Source: an uncultured Oscillospiraceae bacterium
Lineage (GTDB): Bacteria > Bacillota > Clostridia > Oscillospirales > Oscillospiraceae
NCBI GenBank assembly: GCA_910585265.1
Contig: CAJUCA010000027.1
Location: 1-44,233 of the forward strand
Direction: 5' to 3'
DNA: 44,233 nucleotides
Positions 9,180 through 17,167 of the stretch are shown in pieces. The notes beneath the pieces are model-generated. The model saw only the letters and a program-made list of their open reading frames with translations, did not search any database and was not told the origin of the DNA. The translations under genes were made by a program, and so were the position numbers. Each line of letters opens with the position of its first letter. The first letter of the stretch is position 1.

Positions 9180-10076
9180 ATGGACGAGCAGCGCAGCCCG
9201 CTGAAAAGCGAGTTGAAATTTTTAGAACGTTTGTCCATAGAAGAATTAGAGGCTCTGCTGAAACTCAGCGGTGATCCCAATGATGTTGAGCTGCTGTTCG
9301 ATACAGTTGTAGAGGAGGTTGTTGCGAGGGAAAAAGAAAACCCTACAGGGCGTCTGCCGGATGTAGACGTTGCGTGGGATGAGCTCCAGGCGAGGTATCA
9401 AACTATGCCGGACACCGGGTCTCATCCGCAATTCCAAGAGCAGAGCACGGATTCCACCGCTGCGGAGCCGCTTATCCCAGTGCCGGACAAGCCCAGGCGG
9501 GCTTCTTTATCAAAGGCAGTTCGTTTGGCGGCAGTCATGGCGGCTGCGGTTGCTCTCTGTCTGGTGCTGATGGTTGGAGCCCAGGCGGCGGGGGCTGACA
9601 TATTCGGTGCCCTGGCCCGGTGGACGGATGATACTTTCCATTTTGAAACCTGGTCTGCGGAGCCGACCTATTGTGAGGCTTTGCACAATACCATCCAGGA
9701 AGTATTGGATACCCAGGGCATTCTGGGCGAGTTCGCGCCAACATGGTATCCGGATGATTACGATGTGGCAAGTGTAAAAACCTCGGAGGATGCCCTGGGC
9801 CTCTCAATAGATATTACTTTATTGAATGAAGCGGGAAGCGCATTTTCCATAAGACTGGATCAGTATAGTCAGAATACTTATATTGATTCTCAAACCTTTG
9901 AAATTGATACTCAGTCTGTTGAGGAATATGAAAGCAATGGGCGGAACTTCTTCATTCTCACAAATGATGATTCTGTGATTGCATCTTGGAGTAACGGAAG
10001 GATTTTACAACGAATCTGGGGCAATTTAACAGTACAGGAGATAAAATTAATAGTCGATTCCATAGGGGGAAAATAA
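9180..10076 (+). CDS. Membrane-anchored anti-sigma-like protein (DUF4367-type)
   Basis: The protein is 298 residues long. Residues 1-110 are cytosolic and acidic (LKFLERLSIEELEALLKLSG). A single membrane segment follows at about 118-140 (RLAAVMAAAVALCLVLMVGA), then an extracellular domain ending GRILQRIWGNLTVQEIKLIV, which fits DUF4367. This architecture is common in Firmicute proteins paired with ECF sigma factors, where the N-terminal part holds the sigma factor and the outer domain senses. ATG 9180 follows AAAAGGAGGTGCGGGA. It is one base upstream of the small secreted gene at 10078, so the two are co-translated. Its partner is presumably the sigma factor at 7534-8031. Confidence 0.75.
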   Translation: MDEQRSPLKSELKFLERLSIEELEALLKLSGDPNDVELLFDTVVEEVVAREKENPTGRLPDVDVAWDELQARYQTMPDTGSHPQFQEQSTDSTAAEPLIPVPDKPRRASLSKAVRLAAVMAAAVALCLVLMVGAQAAGADIFGALARWTDDTFHFETWSAEPTYCEALHNTIQEVLDTQGILGEFAPTWYPDDYDVASVKTSEDALGLSIDITLLNEAGSAFSIRLDQYSQNTYIDSQTFEIDTQSVEEYESNGRNFFILTNDDSVIASWSNGRILQRIWGNLTVQEIKLIVDSIGGK

Positions 10077-10077
10077 A

Positions 10078-10506
10078 ATGAAAAAGCGTAGCGTTATTTC
10101 ATTTAGTATCGCACTTATAATGATTATTACTATCCTCGGCAGCGCAACTGCATCGGCATCTGTTCTGAGGTCAAGTCCAACACTCAGTTCTTACGGTGTC
10201 ATCATTACAAAGGGTGCAAACGCAGGAAAGATTGTCATTACCTATGATGTGCTCGCAAATTCAATTGCTGATTCCGTAGGCGTTTCTTCCATGAAAATAT
10301 ATAAATCGGACGGGAGCTATGTTACAACAATAAGGGCAACAAGCTTGAACGGATTTACGGACTCAGGTGTTATGAGTCACAGAAACTCTTACACCTACAC
10401 CGGCACTTCGGGCACCTCTTACTATGCTGAGGTCATCGTCTTTGCCACGATTAACGGCGTAACCGACAGCCGCACAGTCAAGACGAATACTGTAGCGGCA
10501 CCCTGA
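10078..10506 (+). CDS. Small secreted protein, Ig-like/DUF6147-like
   Basis: The 142-residue product begins with a signal peptide (KKRSVISFSIALIMIITILG, cleavage near ASA). The mature part is rich in Ser, Thr and beta-strand patterns (GKIVITYDVLANS, SYTYTGTSGTSYYAEVIVFA) and resembles short Ig-like secreted clostridial proteins of DUF6147 type. It is codon-wise AT-richer than the ICE genes. The start follows GGGGGA, which overlaps the end of the previous gene, and a strong terminator follows the stop. It could decorate the cell surface or bind the exposed domain of the anti-sigma protein. No catalytic motif is seen. Confidence 0.75.
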   Translation: MKKRSVISFSIALIMIITILGSATASASVLRSSPTLSSYGVIITKGANAGKIVITYDVLANSIADSVGVSSMKIYKSDGSYVTTIRATSLNGFTDSGVMSHRNSYTYTGTSGTSYYAEVIVFATINGVTDSRTVKTNTVAAP

Positions 10507-10512
10507 CTATCC

Positions 10513-10551
10513 AAAACGCGCCCGGCCTTTTCACGAGGCCGGGCGCGTTTT
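10513..10551. terminator. Strong bidirectional Rho-independent terminator
   Basis: AAAACGCGCCCGGCC (10513-10527) pairs perfectly with GGCCGGGCGCGTTTT (10537-10551) around a 9-nt loop. With A and T runs on both sides it can stop the rightward RHS-island operon and the leftward ICE operon. It marks the border between the two regions. Confidence 0.9.
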
Positions 10552-10598
10552 GTGCTTCATCAAAGAATCTTATCCCCTTGAGCTTTTCCTGTACAGTA

Positions 10599-10856
10599 TC
10601 ATCTGACTTTATACAGGTTGGAGGTCAGGCTCCCATTCTCCCTCCACCGGCTGGACTTCTCCAGCAGCCCCGCCCGCACCAAGTCATCCAGCGCGCGCTT
10701 TACCGTGGAGCGGGACAGGCTCACCCCAGCGGCGATCGTCTTGATCCCCGGCCAGCAGGCCCCCTCCTTGTTGGCGTGATCCTTGAGGTAGATGTACACC
10801 GCCTTGGCCCGGTGGCTCAGCTCATGATCCGTGTAGATGGATTCGTAATATGCCAC
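10599..10856 (-). CDS. Helix-turn-helix protein (HTH_36-like)
   Basis: This 85-residue protein is almost entirely a winged helix: LSHRAKAVYIYLKDHAN, CWPGIKTIAAGVSLSRSTVK, RALDDLVRAGLLEK, then a short wing. It resembles the N-terminal DNA-binding part of plasmid/phage replication initiators and DnaD-like proteins, but has no further domain. The start is GTG 10856, with GGAAGGAGGGTGACGCT upstream, 4 bp after the end of virD4. It is the last gene of the leftward ICE operon before the terminator. Possible roles are element replication or transcription control. Confidence 0.8.
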   Translation of the reverse strand: MAYYESIYTDHELSHRAKAVYIYLKDHANKEGACWPGIKTIAAGVSLSRSTVKRALDDLVRAGLLEKSSRWRENGSLTSNLYKVR

Positions 10857-10860
10857 AGCG

Positions 10861-11379
10861 TCACCCTCCTTCCGAGTCCTGGGGCAGATCGTTCTGTTTT
10901 CTGGAAAAGCCGGACGCGGTCACCAGCGGATGGCCTGTCTGAGATACTTGGCCCGGATCACCGTCCCTGCTCCGCAAGGACCGCCCCCTTTGCCAGGGGC
11001 GGTCCCTTTCCTGCTCCTCCGGTTCTGCCCAGAATCTTTGAATGATGGCGTCCTCCAGCTCCTGCCGTCCGGCGTAGTACACCCTGCGCTGGCCGCGTTC
11101 CGGCATTTGATAGGTTTCCCCGAAGGTGATCCCCCAGTCCAGGAACAGCCGCAGCTTTGTCCGCATGGGGTGGGCCCCGGTTTTCATCACCACAAACTCC
11201 CCCTTGGGGATGGACTTCAGCTCGTCCGGCGTCATCAAGGCCCGCTCCGCCATCTGGAGCGACTGGCTGTTTTCCCCTTTGCTGCGGCTGATGGATCCGG
11301 ACTGTACCGTGTAGCTGCCCAGGGCCCGGGAGAGCACGTCGGCGGTCTGGCTGTTGGGGGCGAAGCCGCCGAAAATCGT
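10861..11379 (-). CDS. virD4: VirD4 coupling protein, 3' exon
   Basis: This is the C-terminal 172 codons of the type IV secretion coupling ATPase. It resumes at TIFGGFAPNSQTADVLSRAL, continues through LMTPDELKSIPKGEFVVMKT and ends in a charged tail. The family normally reads DNxQxTIFGGF without a break; here the DNCQ part lies 2.3 kb away at the end of the 5' exon, and a group II intron sits between them. The intron is on the same strand, so splicing would restore a VirD4 of about 616 residues, the normal length. The exact exon edge is uncertain by a few bases. Confidence 0.85.
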   Translation of the reverse strand, partial: TIFGGFAPNSQTADVLSRALGSYTVQSGSISRSKGENSQSLQMAERALMTPDELKSIPKGEFVVMKTGAHPMRTKLRLFLDWGITFGETYQMPERGQRRVYYAGRQELEDAIIQRFWAEPEEQERDRPWQRGRSLRSRDGDPGQVSQTGHPLVTASGFSRKQNDLPQDSEGG

Positions 11380-11420
11380 GCCGGCTAAGTCGGCGGGATT
11401 ACTCCCGCTTTCTCGCCTAA

Positions 11421-11454
11421 GAACTGTACGTGACAGTTTCCCGTCATACAGCTC
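11421..11454 (-). ncRNA. Group II intron domain V
   Basis: On the minus strand the 34-nt hairpin reads GAGCTGTATGACGGGAAACT, then GTCACGTACAGTTC, the characteristic catalytic domain V. It lies 10 nt downstream of the LtrA stop. Confidence 0.85.
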
Positions 11455-11464
11455 AAGCATTTCA

Positions 11465-13144
11465 TCACGCTTTCGCGCGGCGCTCCAGAAAGATACTTTG
11501 GCAGTGTTTGTGGACATAGGCCATATTTGGCACATCGTCCTTGCCGCCCATAGATTTCGGGATTTTATAGAAAATCTCCCGTTCATCACTGATTTCCATG
11601 GGTAAGCCGCAGTGATAACAGCGTCCATGTTGATTCCTCCATATCTGCTTGAATTTCCCGGACAACCGTTTCATGCCATGGTTAAACTTACGCTCGGCAA
11701 AATACTGCGGTTCCAGGTAGGGATTGCCATTTGCTCTCACTCTTGTGTGACGGATAATCGGGATATTGCCCATCTGGAGCAGGTGAATGTTCTCAGCCGA
11801 AAACACCCAGTTCCGTGTACCTTTGCTGTGCCAGTATCTTGCACTAATCCATTTGCGGTTCTTTTCCGGGTGGCGGCGCTTTGCCCAGCGCCACAGCATT
11901 TCGTACAGCGTGTTGTGGACAAGCTGGAACGCATCCTTGGCGCAGACCGATTGATGATAGTTGGCCCAGCCCCGGAGTTGTTGGTTTAGCGTTCGGATTA
12001 AATCCTCCTGCTTCCATGCCTTGCCGCGCAGAAGGACTGTGTTGTGCAAGTTGGCATATAAGGCTTTTGTGGACTTTTGGGAGGGTTTGATGATGAGCTT
12101 TCCGTTGAATTTGCGGAAAGTCCAGCCCAGCATATCAAAGCCGTCATCGATATGGGTGATCAGGGTCTTTTCCTCAGACAGCTCCAACCCTCGGGTTTGC
12201 AGAAAATCACGGAGCAGAGTCTTCGCTTCCTCCGCAATTTCTTTGGTGGCGGCGGTCACGATAAAATCATCAGCATAGCGCACCAGATTAACTTTGTGGG
12301 CATTTTTGAACCGAAGGTCCACCTTGCCCAGCCGGTTGGTGTGGAAACGGTCTGCCAGAACCTTTTGCATTCCGTCCAGCGCCATGTTTGCCAGTATGGG
12401 AGAAATCACGCCGCCCTGCGGGGTACCCTCGTCAGTTGGGAACAGTTCGTTGCGGAAAATGAATCCCGCTTTCAGGAACTGCTTTAACACCGATTTGTCC
12501 ATGGGGATGTTTTCAATCAGCCACTGGTGGCTGATGTGGTCGAAACACCCTTTGATGTCGCCTTCCAGCACCCACTGGGGCGCGGTTTTATGGCTGAGGG
12601 CGCCGAAGATGTGTTCACAGGCGTCCTGTGCGCACCGTCCCTTTCGGAAGCCAAAGGATTTGGTATCTGCGGTCGTTTCCGCCACCGGGTCCAGGGCCAG
12701 CGCATAGAGGGCCTGCATGGCCCTATCGTACATACAGGGGATGCCCAGTGGACGCTTCTTTTTCTTCCCCGGCTTCTCAATGTATACCCGACGAAGGGGT
12801 TTTGCCTTATAGCCTTTGTCCGTCAAAGATTTTACGCCGCGCATTTTAGCTGCTGGCGTTTTCCAAAGTTCATGGTCTACGCCCGGCGTATTTTTGCCCT
12901 TATTGGTGGTCACTTTACGCACTGCCAGGGCTTTTGCATGGTACGAGTGAGTGAGCAGATATTGCAGACGCTTCACTGTGTTCCATTTCTTTTCCTGGGT
13001 TGCCTTGGCAATCCTGGCTTGCAGCCTATTGACCTCGGCCTCCGCTTTTTTCCAGTCCATTGTTTTCCACTGGTACTCCAGCGTTTCCGCGTCCGGCAAC
13101 TTCTCAGGGCTTTTACACCCCGCCGTTGAATGATTACCGTTCAT
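11465..13144 (-). CDS. ltrA: Group II intron reverse transcriptase/maturase (LtrA)
   Basis: The 559-residue multifunctional protein copies intron RNA, aids its splicing and directs insertion into DNA. The reverse transcriptase core spans about residues 60-330, with the motifs RRVYIEKPGKKKKRPLGIP, EGDIKGCFDHI, GTPQGGVISPILAN and the catalytic YADD. The maturase X domain follows (LRGWANYHQSVCAKDAF). The C-terminus holds an HNH-type endonuclease or zinc motif (CYHCGLP ... HKHC). All key residues appear intact, so the intron may be active. ATG 13144 is preferred over an upstream ATG at 13168 because GGAGGT lies 6 nt before it. The ORF sits inside intron domain IV. Confidence 0.93.
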   Translation of the reverse strand: MNGNHSTAGCKSPEKLPDAETLEYQWKTMDWKKAEAEVNRLQARIAKATQEKKWNTVKRLQYLLTHSYHAKALAVRKVTTNKGKNTPGVDHELWKTPAAKMRGVKSLTDKGYKAKPLRRVYIEKPGKKKKRPLGIPCMYDRAMQALYALALDPVAETTADTKSFGFRKGRCAQDACEHIFGALSHKTAPQWVLEGDIKGCFDHISHQWLIENIPMDKSVLKQFLKAGFIFRNELFPTDEGTPQGGVISPILANMALDGMQKVLADRFHTNRLGKVDLRFKNAHKVNLVRYADDFIVTAATKEIAEEAKTLLRDFLQTRGLELSEEKTLITHIDDGFDMLGWTFRKFNGKLIIKPSQKSTKALYANLHNTVLLRGKAWKQEDLIRTLNQQLRGWANYHQSVCAKDAFQLVHNTLYEMLWRWAKRRHPEKNRKWISARYWHSKGTRNWVFSAENIHLLQMGNIPIIRHTRVRANGNPYLEPQYFAERKFNHGMKRLSGKFKQIWRNQHGRCYHCGLPMEISDEREIFYKIPKSMGGKDDVPNMAYVHKHCQSIFLERRAKA

Positions 13145-13695
13145 AGGTTTACCTCCATTTCTTGCCATGAAATACCATGGGACAAGTCAGCGCCCTTTCG
13201 GGCCGGGGCAAAGTTTGAACCCCTATCCGCCCCATTACAGAGCGGCATTCGCTTTTTATCCCGTTCCTCTACCCTCTGCGCCATTTCTTGCCCTTGCGGG
13301 CTCGATACCTCAGCACATGACCAAGGAACGCATAGGGCTTACCACGTTCCGCATAACGAATAATTGTGTGTACTTTAGGAGCCATCTATGAGCCGGGAGG
13401 GCTGTGTCCATTTGCCTGGGATACAAGACAGTCACCCAGGCCGCCTCCGCACCTTTTGGTTTAGGCGTGTCAGCCTGATTTCGCCTATTCAACTTAACGA
13501 CCCTTACGATGGTTCACATTACATTCTCCATGGCACACTTATCCTGGCAGTACGGCTGGGTTAGGCTCCCAGCTTTCCCACGTTGTCCCGCAGGTTTCCG
13601 ACCCGGGCGTTACCACCCGCGCAGGCTGCGGTAGGATTACTCCAAATGGATAGAGCAGCTATGACAGCAATTCGCTACGCGACTTCGTGTCGCAG

Positions 13696-15027
13696 GTCCT
13701 GGCAGTTGTCCTGAATGATCTCCGAGCCCTCCTTCCCATAGTTCTTTTCCAACTGCGCCAGGGATTGGATGATGGGGAGCATAGTCAGCTTCCGGGACCG
13801 CCCCGCGCTGAACAGGGACAGCACGTCAAAGGGCGGCATGGTGCCGAACTCATCGCAGAACAGCACCACCCGGTTCTTCAGCTTGCCCCCGTTCTCGTCC
13901 GCCACGGAGAACAGCTCCCGGCTCAGGTTCTGGATCATCAGCCCCGCCATGAAGTTCTTGGTCTGATCCTCCTCGGGGAGCACCAGGAAGATGGCGGACT
14001 TCCTGCTGGCAAAGCTCTCGGCGTCGACGGGGCTGTCGAAGCAGATGGTCTGCTCCAGCTCCGTGTCCAGGAAGGCGTTCAGCCGGGACAGCACCGTGGA
14101 CAGCACCGAGGCCATGGACTGCTCCGAGGTGTTCAGCGCGGCCCCGGCGAACCACCGGGCTTTGTGTTCAGGCGGGAGGCGGCCCATCAGCACCTGGAAC
14201 CTGCTTTTCCCCTTGGTGTCAGACGGTTCCAGCAGATCCTGCACCAGCTTGAACACCGACACGATGTGGCGGCGTTCCCGGGGCTGGCCGTCAATCACCC
14301 TGGGCGGCAGGAACTCCGCCAGCAGCAGGATCACGGCGGTCAGGAGTCCCTCGGCGGAGTCGTAGAAGAAGGCGTTCTGCCCGAAGCTGTCCCCCTCGGG
14401 ATTGATGATGGTCTTGGACAGGATTTTGGCGTACTTTTCCGCCTTGGCCCGGGCCGCCAGGTCATCCGGGTGGGCCGCCGCCTGATCCATATAGGCGTTG
14501 GCCAGGGTCAAAAAATTGAACCCGTCCGACCGGGTGGGGTTGCGCAGGTCGATGATGGACACCTGGTAGCCGTAGTACTGTTCCGCGATGGCCCCATAGT
14601 GCCGGGCCAGATCCCCCTTGGTGTCCAGGGCCAGGAAGCTCATCCCGCAGGCGCAGGCATATTCCAGGTTGGGATACAGGAAGAAGGCCGTCTTGCCCAC
14701 GCCCGCCGCACCGATCATGAGGCAGTGGATATCGTCGCTGTCCACCAGGGCAGTGACCTTGCCCTTCCTGCCCTGGGAGCCCAGTACCAGCCCCTGGACT
14801 TTGGGCAGATCTTTTCCCTGCCTCCATTCAGCGGGATGGAACGGAACACGGTGGAAGGTCTTGCCGATCTCGGCGGGGGCGGCCCAGCGGGCGGTTCCGT
14901 GCTGGCCGTCGCCCACGGGCCTGGACTTGATGCTGTTCAGCGACCCCCGCCCGGAGAAAAAAGAAACGCCGCCAATGACCAGCAGGGCCAGGGCAGCTGC
15001 GATCAGGACGATGAATTGTTGGGGCAT
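13696..15027 (-). CDS. virD4: VirD4 coupling protein, 5' exon
   Basis: The first 444 codons of the inner-membrane ATPase that brings the relaxase-DNA complex to the conjugation channel. A membrane segment is near residues 3-22 (PQQFIVLIAAALALLVIGGV), the Walker A motif is GAAGVGKTAFF, and a Walker B-type stretch reads VVLFCDEFGTMPPFD. It ends at EIIQDNCQ, where the group II intron begins; without splicing translation would stop a few codons into the intron. ATG 15027 is preceded by GAGGTGGG, which overlaps the previous gene's stop; a longer frame to 15060 has no such site. It is translationally coupled to the gene at 15038. Confidence 0.9.
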
Positions 15028-15037
15028 GACGCCCACC

Positions 15038-15367
15038 TCAATAGGGGTAGGCCATGCCATCGGGCATGATGCCGATCTGGTTCATGGGCACCGCGCCGAT
15101 GGTACATTCAGGGCGTGTAACCACCCCGTTGTGCCGGAAGGCGGTGCCGCCGCCAGCGTGGGCGTACAGCTGGGGCGGCTGCTCCCGGAACCGCTCAGGG
15201 AACATCTGGACGGCGGTATCCCGGAGGATATCCAGATCCGTGGTTTTCGCGGCCCGGTAGACCTCCGCCAGCTCCTCCCCGCTGAGGGTGGGGGCAAAGC
15301 TGGGCGGCTTGCGCTGGATCATCTCCGCCCCGTGGCGGCGGCAGTAGTCACGATAGCTTCTGTTCAT
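15038..15367 (-). CDS. Conserved ICE hypothetical protein
   Basis: The product is a 109-residue soluble protein beginning MNRSYRDYCRRHGAEMIQRK and ending VPMNQIGIMPDGMAYPY. It has no membrane segment and no recognised motif. ATG 15367 follows AGGAGGTTCAAT and lies inside the 3' end of the TOPRIM gene (20-bp overlap). Its stop overlaps the ribosome binding site of virD4. This tight packing suggests expression in step with virD4 and possibly a role as a small partner of the coupling protein, though the sequence alone does not show one. Confidence 0.7.
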   Translation of the reverse strand: MNRSYRDYCRRHGAEMIQRKPPSFAPTLSGEELAEVYRAAKTTDLDILRDTAVQMFPERFREQPPQLYAHAGGGTAFRHNGVVTRPECTIGAVPMNQIGIMPDGMAYPY

Positions 15368-16271
15368 ATTGAACCTCCTGTTCCTGTTGAAATTTCGCGC
15401 ACAGATCCTCATTCCAATCCTTGTGGACGGGCACCCGCGCGCCCACTGTCAGACTTTTTTCCCGCACCACCTTCGCCAGCCGCCGTGTGGCCAACTGTCC
15501 CGCCTCATCGTTGTCCAGGCACAGGAGGACATTCTTGATGTTGGGGTACCGCTCCAGCATCCCCAGCAGGGGCTGGGAGGAGGTACCGCACAGGGCCGCA
15601 TAGCTGTGCTGCTTCCAGTCGCTGTCATGGTAGAGGGAGATCAGCGACAGCATATCGATGGGGGCCTCGAACACCAGCAGGTGTCCGCTGGCACCCGGCC
15701 AGTGGAAGGCGTACCGGAAGTCGCTGCCCTCCACCGTCATGCGGAAGGGCTTCCCCTGGCTGTTTGTGCTGCGCTTATGGGCGTGGCGGGGCGTGCCGTC
15801 CTTGTCCATGCCCACGAAGACGGCGTTGTGGTATTTCTGATCCTCGTAGACCAGCCCCTGCCGGACGAAGGTGGTGAGCACCTCCCGATCCAGATGGCGG
15901 TGCTTCAGCAGGTAAGCGAACACCCGCCTGTTGTTTTCATTGGCGGGCGGCAGCTCGAAGGGCTTCTTCACTTTTTCCCGGGGCGTTGTTACCTGGGGGC
16001 AGAGCTGGCTGACGTCCTTATCCAGCAGGGCCAGCACTGCCTCCGCATAGTTCATCCCGTAGAACTTTTTGAGAAAGGTCACAGGCCCGCCGCCCTTCTC
16101 GGCGGCGTGGTCGTACCACTCATTCCCCCGGATGGTGACGCTGTGGTTGCTGGACAGGCGGAACTCCGGCCCGGAGCGGATCAGGGTTTCCCCTTTGAAG
16201 CGGAGGAACTCTGCCAAATCCACTTGGTTGGCCTGGAGCTTTTGTTCTTCTGTGAAATGGATGTAGGGCAT
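15348..16271 (-). CDS. DUF3991/TOPRIM primase-like protein
   Basis: The protein is 307 residues long. The N-terminal part has a degenerate zinc-ribbon-free primase start (VDLAEFLRFKGETLIRSGPE, then NEWYDHAAEKGGGPVTFLK). A DUF3991-like middle follows (REVLTTFVRQGLVYEDQKYH). The C-terminal half is a TOPRIM fold (GHLLVFEAPIDMLSLISL, KNVLLCLDNDEAGQLATRR), with the acidic E and the DND needed for metal binding. Such proteins are common on mobile elements and probably make primers after single-strand transfer. ATG 16271 follows GAAAGGAGGGCAT. It is divergent from the focA-like gene across 74 bp. Confidence 0.85.
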   Translation of the reverse strand: MPYIHFTEEQKLQANQVDLAEFLRFKGETLIRSGPEFRLSSNHSVTIRGNEWYDHAAEKGGGPVTFLKKFYGMNYAEAVLALLDKDVSQLCPQVTTPREKVKKPFELPPANENNRRVFAYLLKHRHLDREVLTTFVRQGLVYEDQKYHNAVFVGMDKDGTPRHAHKRSTNSQGKPFRMTVEGSDFRYAFHWPGASGHLLVFEAPIDMLSLISLYHDSDWKQHSYAALCGTSSQPLLGMLERYPNIKNVLLCLDNDEAGQLATRRLAKVVREKSLTVGARVPVHKDWNEDLCAKFQQEQEVQYEQKLS

Positions 16272-16308
16272 ATGCCCTCCTTTCTTGCGTGACTTTCCAC
16301 GCTGGCTG

Positions 16309-16317
16309 TGATACACT
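16309..16317 (+). promoter_or_regulatory. Candidate extended -10 for the transporter gene
   Basis: TGATACACT matches an extended -10 (TG, one base, TACACT) 29 nt upstream of the transporter start. No good -35 is visible at 17 nt. Confidence 0.3.
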
Positions 16318-16345
16318 GGAGAAAAACGACAGGGAGGAAACAGAG

Positions 16346-17164
16346 ATGAACCTGTTTACCCCAAAAGAGTGTGCGGCCAATTATGCCGCCGCTGGCCGCG
16401 CCAAGACGGAAATGCCCATCCCGAAAATGTTCCTGCTGGCGGTACTGGCCGGGTTCTTCATCGCCATGGGCGGGACGGCCGCCAACACCGCCGCCCACTC
16501 TATCGCCAACGTGGGTGCGGCCCGGATGGTGTGCGGCCTGTTGTTCCCCTTCGGCCTGGCCATGGTGGTACTCATCGGAGCGGAGCTGTTCACCGGCAAC
16601 ACCCTCATCACCATCTCCGTGCTGGACGGCCAGGCCACCGTGGCGGGAATGCTCCGAAACTGGGGCGTGGTCTATCTGGGCAACGCCGCGGGGGCCATGC
16701 TGGTGGCGGCGTGCTGTGCCTTTGGCGGCCAGCTTAACTACTCCGGCGGCCAGCTGGCGGTGTTCACCATGAAGCTGGCGGCGGGCAAGTGCGCCCTGCC
16801 GATGGGAAACGCGGTCATCCTGGGCGTCCTGTGCAACGTCCTGGTGACGGTGGGGGTGCTGCTGTCCCTGTCCGCCAAGGATCTGGCGGGCCGGGTGGCG
16901 GGGGCCTGGCTGCCGGTGGCGTTCTTCGTGATCTGCGGCTTTGAGCACTGTATCGCCAACCTGTTCTACATACCCGCGGGGCTGTTCGCCCAGGCTGTGC
17001 CTGCCTACGCCGCCCTGGCCGCGGACGCGGGGCTGGATTTGTCCGCCCTGACCTGGGGAAACTTCCTCCTGCGTAACTTGCTGCCCGTGACAGTGGGGAA
17101 CATCCTGGGCGGTACGGCTATGGGAGGGCTGTGCTGGTACTGCCACTGCCGCGGGGAAGCGTGA
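16346..17164 (+). CDS. Formate/nitrite transporter (FocA/NirC family)
   Basis: This 272-residue channel of the FNT family moves small monovalent anions (formate, nitrite or hydrosulfide) across the membrane. Six hydrophobic segments are visible. The family signatures are present: AGFFIAMGG, a GAELFTGNT motif, GFEHCIANLFYIP and NLLPVTVGNILGG. ATG 16346 follows AGGGAGGAAACAGAG. It lies on the plus strand between two minus-strand transfer genes, and its stop is only 3 bp from the relaxase stop, so it looks like metabolic cargo slotted into the backbone. Which anion it carries cannot be told from the sequence. Confidence 0.9.
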   Translation: MNLFTPKECAANYAAAGRAKTEMPIPKMFLLAVLAGFFIAMGGTAANTAAHSIANVGAARMVCGLLFPFGLAMVVLIGAELFTGNTLITISVLDGQATVAGMLRNWGVVYLGNAAGAMLVAACCAFGGQLNYSGGQLAVFTMKLAAGKCALPMGNAVILGVLCNVLVTVGVLLSLSAKDLAGRVAGAWLPVAFFVICGFEHCIANLFYIPAGLFAQAVPAYAALAADAGLDLSALTWGNFLLRNLLPVTVGNILGGTAMGGLCWYCHCRGEA

Positions 17165-17167
17165 GCG

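Larger units (their letters stand above)
11380..13695 (-). mobile_element. Group II intron inserted in virD4
   Basis: The element is about 2.3 kb and lies in the sense orientation within virD4. It starts near CTGCGACACGAAGTCGC (canonical introns start GTGCG; the first base differs). It has about 500 nt of non-coding ribozyme domains (13145-13690), then the LtrA-type ORF, then domain V (11421-11454) and a domain VI-like hairpin (GCGGGA, GTAA, TCCCGC). The exon sequences on both sides join into a continuous VirD4. Ends are placed from the protein joint, so they may be off by 1-3 bases. Confidence 0.85.

Noticed and set aside
10513..10599. ICE attachment site near the terminator
   Set aside because: The region border is here, but no integrase gene, tRNA end or direct repeat was found in the window to support an att site.
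13687..15069. 460-codon plus-strand ORF
   Set aside because: It is antisense to virD4, which has clear Walker motifs on the other strand. The plus-strand translation is rich in Gln, Gly and His without any domain.
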